Positions 55,590-64,000 of a stretch of DNA of 64,000 nucleotides are shown here, in pieces. Source of the DNA: Amphiduros pacificus. Its lineage: Eukaryota; Annelida; Polychaeta; Phyllodocida; Hesionidae. A model generated the notes under the pieces. The model was not told where the DNA came from and made no database searches. It was given only the letters and a program-made list of their open reading frames with translations. The translations under genes were made by a program, and so were the position numbers. Location: positions 8,090,549 to 8,154,548 of the forward strand of contig OX439012.1 of NCBI GenBank assembly GCA_949316495.1. Direction: 5' to 3'. Position 1 is the first letter of the stretch; each line of letters opens with the position of its first letter.

Positions 55590-56060
55590 GTGTGTGCTAC
55601 ATATAAAATATACCATGCAACTTATGAGATTAGACATAAAAGTGTGCTACATATAAAATATACCATGCAACTTATGAGATTAGACACAAAAGTGTGCTAC
55701 AGGTAAATATACCATGCAACTTATGAGACATAAAAGTGTGCAACAGGTAAATATACCATGAAACTTATGGGATTAGACACAAAAGTGTGCTACAGGTAAA
55801 TATACCATGCAACTTATGAGATATAAAAGTGTGCTACAGGTAAATATACCATGCAACTTATGAGACATAAAAGTGTGCTACATATAAAATATACCATGCA
55901 ACCTTTTGGATTAGACATAAAAGTGTGCTACATATAAAACATACCATGCTACTTATGGGATTAGACACAAAAGTGTGCTACAAGTAAATATACCATGCTA
56001 CTTATGAGATTAGACATAAAAGTGTGCTACATATAAAATATACCATGCTATTTATGGAAA
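55590..56060. repeat. Tandem repeat of about 44-57 bp (unit 2)
   Basis: Counterpart of 28300-28885 with fewer units. Confidence 0.85.
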
Positions 56061-56679
56061 GCAATGGTAGATGTTTATTATTTCACACTGACTCAATAAA
56101 ATATGAAATATAAATGCATGACCACATGAAAGGAAAAATAGCCCAAATATATTGTCAAAGGAGATTTATGCGTTCAATGGAATTCTAGGCAAATGCTTGC
56201 AAAGCCATCATCTGTCTTCCATAGTAAAATTATTAAATTAATACAAACTTATCCAATTTGTTCCTCTGTACATTTTACATGTATTCACATGCATATGAGC
56301 ATGTAAGTATATGTGCATGAATGCAAATCACATGGTGACCTTTTCAGTACTTACCCAGCTTTGAAGGTTGATTTGTTAAGGAACAAATTCTCATATAATT
56401 GCTTTTCCTTAACTCCATCTTTATTAGACACTAAATGCTCCATGTGTTTATATGCGTGTGCATATGCACGAGACAATTCATTGTTGGCAATCATTTTTTA
56501 GACATGAGCCAAAGTATTTAACCATCTTTGTAGACTAAGAACACTCGTCAAGGTTATGAATAATTTGTCCAAAGTAAAAAATCTAGTGCGCAAAAGTTGC
56601 ACTGTGATTTTACATTCTTTAATCTTCAAAATGGAGAGTGTAAAAGAATGCATAATCTTGACACAAACTGGCATTTTAC

Positions 56680-56767
56680 CTGATGATAGAGATGGCCAAT
56701 GGTCTGTAAGAGTGCTAATTGCAGTTTAAAGGTGACGCTAAACTTGAAAGCTGGTCCGGCTTTCTGA
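56680..56767 (-). CDS. TTI1: TTI1 exon c (unit 2)
   Basis: Acceptor TTTATTTTACAG. Same product as 30084-30171, with one silent change in the glutamine codon of KLQL. Confidence 0.92.
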
Positions 56768-57131
56768 CTGTAAAATAAATTCAAATGAAGCTTTGAGGTA
56801 CATTAGAAGAAAAAATAAATGTTTTATTCAAAACAAAATCAAGTAATTTAACATACATCCCCAACCTATCTGTTACATTGTTACTATTGACGGATAAATA
56901 TCTTGGTTAGATATTTCTCATTTTTATTATTCTCCATGAAAAGAAATCTATCCACATTTGCTATACAGGTTTTACCTTGCTAGTGGGTAAAAAGGAGTAA
57001 ATACATCACCTGGTAGATAATATCATTTCAAAATCAGCTTTCGCACCATTTACATTTTACAACTATTTCATGCCCTATTTTGCTGTGATCGGTGCTTAAT
57101 CTTTACTGTGATATAATGGTACATTGCTCAC

Positions 57132-57247
57132 CTTAAAGTTGCATATTTATTTAGCTGGTGTATGTAATTGGGTATGACATCTTTGATGACTCTTTGTCTG
57201 GTAAAACTACTGCTGCATTCCACAATGCTGTGTAATGTTCTGATGGC
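57132..57247 (-). CDS. TTI1: TTI1 exon b (unit 2)
   Basis: Encodes AIRTLHSIVECSSSFTRQ then RVIKDVIPNYIHQLNKYATL. The three differences from unit 1 all change the protein. Its upstream partner (exon a2) would lie to the right of the window, past the second ankyrin-cGLR gene. Confidence 0.9.
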
Positions 57248-57343
57248 CTGAATATGCATAAATAACCTTTTACAGTGCCATGAACAGACTTTGTTTGTAT
57301 CAATGCTATATGAATTTGATTATTGTTATTATTGTTACTAATG

Positions 57344-57346
57344 TTA

Positions 57347-57438
<92 letters not shown>
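57344..57438. repeat. (ATT)n microsatellite (unit 2)
   Basis: Counterpart of 30740-30863, about ten triplets shorter. Confidence 0.95.
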
Positions 57439-57440
<2 letters not shown>

Positions 57441-57991
57441 GTGAATTGACAATAATATGAAATGAAACATCATAGTGAAATAGTGACCATATATTATACA
57501 AAAGACCATGTGTACTGAGGCCTCTTGACGTTGCGAGCAAGATAAACACAGTTGTGTGAGGCTACGAGATGCACATTTCTTTCCACTAAACATTGTATAT
57601 ACAAATGACCACAGTTTTGTCAATAATTAGAGTAGAAAGATAATTTAACCTGGAATGAAGTTGTCTTGACGTTGCTAGCAAGGTAGACAAAGTTGCATGA
57701 GGCTAAGAGATGCACATTTCTTTCCACTGAATAATGTATATACAAATGACCACAGTTTCATAAATAATTGGAGTAGAAAGATGATTTAACCTGCTATATA
57801 ACCGTAATGACGTTGCGAGCAAATTGGAGTAGAAAGGTGGTTTCTCGTGCTCTAAAAATATGTTGACATTGCAAGGAAGCATAGTGACGTCATACAGAAA
57901 TGTGTCATAATGACGTCAGACAGGAAAGTGTTGTCATAGTGACGTCAAACCCGGAAGTGTCAACATAGTGACGTCATGGTAATATCATAAA
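57441..57991. repeat. 545-bp direct repeat, distal copy (unit 2)
   Basis: Counterpart of 30865-31413. It includes the CRE cluster at its 3' end. Confidence 0.85.
57885..57976. promoter_or_regulatory. Cluster of four perfect CRE sites (unit 2)
   Basis: TGACGTCA at 57885, 57911, 57940 and 57969, with the same spacing as unit 1. All four palindromes are unchanged, whereas the proximal cluster has lost three in both units. Confidence 0.5.
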
Positions 57992-58184
57992 TTATGTTAA
58001 TATGAATTCTGCTGTTACCTTTTTGTCAGCTCCTCCCTCTGTACTGCTTGAAATACCAATTTTTGGCTAATTTGACTAATAATAAAAGGAATTTATGCTA
58101 TGTCCCCTCTACCTTTCTTAATATTTCATCTTTTTGTTTCCAACAAGTGCCTTCGGCTGGGGAGGAATGCTGTTCCTCACTGTT

Positions 58185-59190
58185 GTAGCTATCCCTCACT
58201 TGTGCAGCTGTCTCTCACTTGCGCAGCTATCTCTCACTTATGCAGCTATCCCTCACCTATACAGCTCTCACATAGCTCTCACACGTGCAGCTGTCTCTCA
58301 CATATGCAACTACCATGTGTGCAGCTGTCATTCAGTTGTGCAGTTGTCTCTAAATAACTAAATCTCACATGTGCAGCTATCTCTAAATGTTGTCTCTCAT
58401 GTGTGAAGCTATTAGTGTGGTAGTAATGTCTGCATTTCACCACGTAGGCCCCTTTGCACATGGCTATGTGCAGCTGTCTCTCACTTGTGCAGCTATCTCT
58501 CATATGTGCAGCTATCTCTCTGTTGTTACTGTTTTTCATTGTTGTAACTATCTCTCACGTATGCAACTGTCTCTCACTGTTGTAACTGTCTCTCACTTGT
58601 GCAGCTATCTCTCATTGCTGTAACTATCTCTCACATGTGCGGCTATCTCTCATTGCTGTAACTATCTCTCACATGTGCAGTTGTCTCTCACTTATGCAGC
58701 CGTCTCTCGCTGTTGTAATTATCTCTCACTTGTGCAACTATCTCTCACTGATGCAGCTTTTTATCTCTCATTGTTATAACTGTCACAAACTGTTTGTACC
58801 TCTCTCTCACCTATGCAGCTGTCTCTCAGTTGTGAAGCTGTCTCTTACATGTGCAGCTATCTCTCATATGTGCAGCTATCTCTCTGATGATGATACTGTC
58901 CCTCATTGTTGTAACTATCTCTCACTTATGCAGCTGTCTCATCTATGCAGCTGTCTCTCACTGTTGTAATTATCTCACTGTTGTAATTATCTCTCACTTG
59001 TGCCACTATCTCTCACTTGTGCAGCTATCTCTCACTGATGCAGCTGTTACTGTCTCTCATTGTTGTAACTGTCTCTTACTGTAATTGTCTCTCACATGTG
59101 CAGCTGTCTCTTACTTATGCAGCTGTCTCTCAATTATGCAGCTGTCTCTCATATATGCAGCTGGCTCACACTTGTGTAGCTGTCTGAGTT
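58185..59190. repeat. 17-bp pyrimidine-rich minisatellite (unit 2)
   Basis: Counterpart of 31600-32690, somewhat shorter and rearranged internally. Confidence 0.88.
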
Positions 59191-59479
59191 TTTTTATCTG
59201 TGAAGGCCTCTTTCTGCAAAACCTTGTGGGGCCTCCACTGGCTCATTAATTAGGTCATTAATTAGGTCGAATTGCCGATGTCGAAAACAAAGCTCTAATA
59301 CAGAAATATAGGCATATTGTGGGTACTATTTCATATCTAACATAATTCTGATCAAATTTGAGTGAAAACAACTCCATTCCTTATGTACATATTGCGCAAA
59401 ACATTGCATAAACTTGAAAAATAAAACTGAAGTGGAAACTGGTCTAGCGTCCACCAGAGGGCAACGTAAAACGCAAAAA

Positions 59480-60021
59480 AGTGAATTGACAATAATATGA
59501 AATGAAACATCATAGTGAAATAGTGACCATATATTATACAAAAGACCATGTGTACTGAGGCCTCTTGACGTTGCGAGCAAAATAAACACAGTTGCGTGAG
59601 GCTACGAGATGCACATTTCTTTCCACTAAACATTGTATATACAAATGACCACAGTTTTGTCAATGATTATAGTAGAAAGATAATTTAACCTGGAATGAAG
59701 TTGTCTTGACGTTGCTAGCAAGGTAGACACAGTTGCGTGAGGCTAAGAGATGCACATTTCTTTCCACTGAATATTGTATATACAAATGACCACAGTTTCA
59801 TAAATAATTGGAGTAGAAAGATGATTTAACCTGCTATATAACCGTAATGACGTTGTGAGCAAATTGGAGTAGAAAGGTGGTTTCTCATGCTCTAAAAATA
59901 TGTTGACATTGCAAGCAAGCAAAGTGACGTCTTACAGAAATGTGTCATAATGACAGGAAAGTGTTGTCATAGTGACGTCAAACCCGGAAGTGTCAACATA
60001 GTGACATCATGGTAACATCAT
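59480..60021. repeat. 545-bp direct repeat, proximal copy (unit 2)
   Basis: Counterpart of 32978-33520, with the single intact CRE at 59973-59980, 258 bases before the start codon of copy 2. Confidence 0.8.
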
Positions 60022-60160
60022 ACTCTCTCTCTCAGCATAAAGTAACAAAAACTATCTTATTAATGATTTTAGATCATTCATATCACTACTCAGTACTACA
60101 AATCACAGGGTTAATAATAACAATCCTTCTTTTTCAGGCAATAATTGCATCTGGAAGAAG

Positions 60161-60208
60161 ATGTATTATCGAATCACCGATACTTCTTTACAACTGATTC
60201 AGGATTGA
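60161..60208 (+). promoter_or_regulatory. Upstream ORF before the ankyrin-cGLR start (copy 2)
   Basis: MYYRITDTSLQLIQD then TGA, the same length and place as 33660-33707, directly after the acceptor ending at 60137. Confidence 0.4.
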
Positions 60209-60237
60209 TAGTAAAAAAAGTAAGCATATTCTGCAGC

Positions 60238-62216
60238 ATGGACAACTGTTTGACTGTTGAGGATACTGGGGTATCCAAATTAATAACTGCTGCTGCTACA
60301 GGAAACATACATGATGTAGATCTATTCATACAGCATGGAGCACAGGTGAACCATGTAGACAAAGATAACTTGTCTGTCTTGATGTATGCTGCTGATAATG
60401 GGCATAGAGATGTAGTGGATCTCCTCATACAGCGTGGAGCACAGGTGAACCATGTAAACAAAGATAACTATTCTGTTCTGATGTGTGCTGCTAATAAAGG
60501 TCATAGAGATGTAGTGGATCTCCTCATACAGCATGGAGCACAGGTGAACCATGTAGACAAAGATAACTGTTCTGTCTTGATGTATGCTGCTGGTAATGGT
60601 CATAGAGATGTAGTGGATCTCCTCATACAGCATGGAGCACAGGTGAACCATGTAGACAAAGATAACTGTTCTGTCTTGATGTATGCTGCTAATAATGGGC
60701 ATAGAGATGTAGTGGATCTCCTCATACAGGGTGGAGCACAGGTGAACCATGTAGACAAAGATAACTTCTCTGTCTTGATGTATGCTGCTAATAAAGGGCA
60801 TAGAGATGTAGTGGATCTCCTCATACAGGGTGGAGCACAGGTGAACCATGTAGACAAAGATAACCTGTCTGTCTTGATGTATGCTGCTGATAATGGTCAT
60901 AGAGATGTAGTGGATCTCCTCATACAGCGTGGAGCACAGGTGAACCATGTAAACAAAGATAACTTGTCTGTCTTGATGTCTGCTGCTTATAATGGTCATA
61001 GAGATGTAGTGGATCTCCTCATTCAGCATGGAGCACAGGTGAACCATGTAGACAAAGATAACTTGTCTGTCTTGATGTCTGCTGCTGATAATGGGCATAG
61101 AGATGTAGTGGATCTCCTCATACAGGGTGGAGCACAGGTGAACCATGTAGACAAAGATAACTTCTCTGTCTTGATGTATGCTGCTAATAAAGGGCATAGA
61201 GATGTAGTGGATCTCCTCATACAGGGTGGAGCACAGGTGAACCATGTAGACAAAGATAACCTGTCTGTCTTGATGTATGCTGCTGATAATGGTCATAGAG
61301 ATGTAGTGGATCTCCTCATACAGCGTGGAGCACAGGTGAACCATGTATGCAAAGATAACTGGTCTGTCTTGATGTATGCTGCTTATAATGGTCATAGAGA
61401 TGTAGTGGATCTCCTCATACAGCTTGGAGCACAGGTGAACCATGTAAACAAAGATAACTGGTCTGTCTTGATGTATGCTGCTGATAATGGGCATAGAGAT
61501 GTAGTGGATCTCCTCATACAGCATGGAGCACAGGTGAATATCGTTAAAATGGATGGACAAACTCCATTACAATTAGCATGTAAAAACGGTCATATCTATG
61601 TGGTTCAATTATTAGTGCAGAATGGGGCTGATGTGACCTACGTATCACCTCGGGGAGAGTCATTATTGATGAACCTTTGTAAAGCTACAAATCATAGCCA
61701 TGATTTACAAGAAATAATCACTACACCTGAAATGGGAATAAACTTTCAGGACTTAGCAGGTAAAAGTGCTCTTCATTATGCTGTATATTATGATACACCT
61801 GAAAGTGTTGAGGCTCTGATACAGTCTGGTGCTGACTGCAATCTCACAGATCTCTGGGGTCTCAGTATTCTGCATCTTGCTGCTCAACGAAACTATTCTT
61901 ACATTATGAGTATAATAATTGGTCACTGTGAAGACATTATTGATTCCACAGATATAAATGGTTTTACACCACTTCATGTCGCTCAGAGATGGGAAAATAC
62001 ATCCATAGTTGACAAACTTATTGACAACGGAGCAAGAACAGACATCAGGGACAAGTTTCGAAGGCTCTATACAGACCACTACACTGCCTGGTTCAAACAC
62101 AAAGATCTACCTGAGGCAAACGGTGACATTGTTCAGACTCTTCGGGCAAATTCTCACTGTAAATATCCAAGGACAGTAGAAATGATACAATTACTGAGGA
62201 AGAAGCAATATAACAG
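60238..62216 (+). CDS. Ankyrin-repeat exon of ankyrin-cGLR fusion (copy 2)
   Basis: Same architecture as copy 1 but with 12 uniform ankyrin repeats instead of 19, a difference of exactly 231 residues (seven units). Repeats 5-8 and 9-12 are a duplicated four-unit block (60760 and 61156, 396 bases apart). The N-terminus is MDNCLT, so the myristoylation glycine of copy 1 is absent. The C-terminal degenerate repeats and basic linker differ from copy 1 by only a few residues. The exon ends at AACAG|GTAAAG and joins in phase to 63936. Start chosen as for copy 1. Confidence 0.92.
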
Positions 62217-62757
62217 GTAAAGGGAATCCTCTATCACATCTGATAACAGTTTAATACAAAATAATTGCCATCAAATAAATATTGGTCTAAGTAAACCATA
62301 TCATAGCTGAGAACAAATTGTGGAAAAATCTGTTTCAATAATTAATTTTGTCAGGAACTTTTATAAAATACAAAGATAATTTTATGGATCAAGAATGTGC
62401 ATAAGATCCAAGTCAGCTGTTGTTTACTTAAAATCATTATATGTACAAATTTGAAGTAATTCCTGTCGAAAATTCGTGAAAAATAAGATCTAGTCAAAGT
62501 TGTATGACATATATTTGTCCCTGAAATACCATCCATTTACAGTTAGTGAGATATCGCCTGAACAAACCTTATTCATTTATTGCAGTTAGTTATTCTATGC
62601 ATATTGTTTTAACAAAATGGATGTGTATGATCTTGGAGGTCAGTCTTCATCAAACTTCATTAAGTCTTCATCCCAGACTTTATACAGAATGACCTTTCTG
62701 TTCATATTAAAGAATTCCATTCATTTTTGCTATCGTTATCTGATAAATAATTATTAC

Positions 62758-63345
62758 TAGGGCATCACATTGTTGGATTTCATCGATATGATACGATATG
62801 TACTGATGATTTATCAATATTCGAAACATATCAATATTTCTGGACCGAAATAGAAGATTGACTTTATCGGCATGAAAAGTAAATGAGCTTTGCTCATACT
62901 GTCCGGGTACAAGCTCCCAAACGGCGATATTTCTAATATCTTTGACTTATAATACACACAGAAATATTCTATGACGTGTCAACAGTAGTCCACCTCCAAT
63001 TAATAAGTGTATATCACGCACAAATGGGAGAAAATGTTAATTTAACAATGCTTAAATATGCATACCCAACACGAGGTCGCCATTTCGAAAAGCGGAAGTG
63101 ATGGGGAGAAGCTCTTATTTTTTATGCAAAAGCAATTGGAGTGTTGCTACAGTGTATTTATCCCCATTGAAATATTAATATATTGCGCAATGATGGATCC
63201 CTCAGTCGTCGCATTTACATTTGAAAGATTAAAAAACTTATCGATGAGTAAAATATTGAGTCAAAAACCTGTGTTATGATGATATGAGGGCCCAATTCGA
63301 TACAACCAATATAACCATAATATCGCGTACCGGTGTTATGCCCTA
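62758..63345. mobile_element. Non-autonomous hAT-type element (copy 2)
   Basis: The same element and insertion point as 36986-37630. The left duplication is ATTATTAC; the right one (63346-63353) has one change. It is about 57 bases shorter, mostly from a loss near the right end. Confidence 0.78.
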
Positions 63346-63935
63346 ATTTTTACAACAGATGCCACAGACAATGAAATAATAATATAATATAATGTTCACC
63401 ATACCCACATTTTGGTGGTTGTTACCTATAAAATAGGTCACTGTGTCCTAGTTACATTGATTATTAAAAAAAAATGTAAGATAGGTTTATGGGCAATAAA
63501 TGCTATATCTGTAAAATATAACATATTGATGATTTTGAAATTTAATTTTCTCCTACAAGTAGTTGTTGAGATATTTTCCATACCAAATTTGTGACCTCAA
63601 GGCCACGGTGATATCACTAAGATTTGAAGGAATCTGAATCTTCACCTCAATATCTACCTATGTATAAAATTTAAAACATATACATGCAATCCTGCTAGTT
63701 TTGGAGAAGACAGAGCTGAAAGTGAAATCAGATGGCACTCCTCCTTATTATAATCAACCTATTTTTAAACTACATATGCAATACTCGTTCAAGATATTAA
63801 GGTTCTCATGTGAAAATGTTTCACATAATTTTACTTTTTTTTAAATATATTTAATGAAAATTGCAGAGAGTTTGTTGTTGATCATTTTAATGGTCATAAC
63901 TTTTCAAAATGTAAATTTACAATTATCTATTTTAG

Positions 63936-64000
63936 ACGAGGACTTCACTTGATCTATGACTTACTTACTACCCCAGGACTTGGAATCATCTCACAGGATC
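63936..64000 (+). CDS. Mab-21/cGAS-like exon of copy 2, start only
   Basis: After the acceptor TATCTATTTTAG the exon reads (R)RGLHLIYDLLTTPGLGIISQ and on, in the same phase as copy 1, with two residue changes (Q to R, F to Y). The window ends before the active-site motifs, so activity of this copy cannot be judged. Confidence 0.85.

Larger units (their letters stand above)
41484..64000. other. Tandem duplication unit 2 (cut by window end)
   Basis: This repeats unit 1 in the same order: exon-like ORFs, TTI1 exons f2, e2, d2, c2, b2, then a second ankyrin-cGLR gene. Exon a2 would lie beyond 64000. Relative to unit 1 it lacks B1 6377-7357, the fold-back element, 26566-27889 and 29403-29969. The stretches 41484-44521, 45038-45667 and 46000-47300 hold only AT-rich flank or intron sequence in common with unit 1. 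Confidence 0.85.

Noticed and set aside
60322-61560. 412-residue open frame antisense to the ankyrin array of copy 2 (and similar ones at 33821-35752)
   Set aside because: The 99-base repeat has no stop in one antisense frame, so the frame is as long as the array. Its length follows repeat number and it has no start context or splice support.

Overview
The window looks like an AT-rich, intron- and repeat-heavy animal genome, most likely a bivalve mollusc or close lophotrochozoan. The evidence is spliced genes with GT-AG introns, a LINE tail domain of a type I associate with molluscs, tRNA-derived SINEs, many (A)AGGTCA-rich dispersed repeats, and a fused ankyrin/Mab-21 gene of a class known to be expanded in bivalves. 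The taxon is inference; no marker gene fixes it.

Two genes explain the layout. (1) On the minus strand lies the 3' part of TTI1, the HEAT-repeat subunit of the TELO2-TTI1-TTI2 co-chaperone of PIK-related kinases. Six consecutive exons (called a-f here) can be traced from 40073 down to 9732, all with matching phases and consensus splice sites. (2) On the plus strand, inside the 9.3 kb TTI1 intron between exons a and b, lies a two-exon gene. Its first exon encodes a long array of near-identical ankyrin repeats (33737-36408). Its second encodes a Mab-21/cGAS-like nucleotidyltransferase (38311-39487) with the GS, E-x-D and third D active-site residues visible. The predicted product is a 1282-residue ankyrin-cGLR fusion, a candidate innate immune receptor.

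The block carrying the TTI1 3' exons and the nested gene is duplicated in tandem. Unit 1 is 5318-41483. Unit 2 starts at 41484 and runs off the right edge, carrying TTI1 exons f2-b2 and a second ankyrin-cGLR gene (60238 onward, cut at 64000). A third, broken copy (1-4303) keeps only the part around TTI1 exon e. The units differ by repeat copy number (19 versus 12 ankyrin repeats) and by large presence/absence differences: a 6.1 kb fold-back element at 19530-25641 with an exact empty site in unit 2, about 1 kb including a LINE relic, 1.3 kb of AGGTCA-rich repeats, and about 0.57 kb. An assembly artefact (two haplotypes joined end to end) must be excluded.

Region by region: 1-4303 broken unit with 39-, 64- and 109-bp tandem repeats and an orphan TTI1 exon e; 4304-5317 unrelated repeat sequence; 5318-11841 TTI1 exon f1, two plus-strand exon-like ORFs and a LINE relic; 11842-17532 the A block again, with exon e1; 17533-33636 TTI1 introns with exons d1, c1, b1, the fold-back element and several satellites, ending in a cluster of CRE sites upstream of the nested gene; 33637-39487 ankyrin-cGLR copy 1 with a small hAT-type element in its intron; 39488-41483 TTI1 exon a; 41484-64000 unit 2.

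The most unusual features are the ankyrin array, which varies mainly at ligand-facing positions; the nesting of a candidate immune sensor antisense in a PIKK-chaperone gene; and a 109-bp minisatellite that is itself an amplified piece of TTI1 exon e together with its splice donor.
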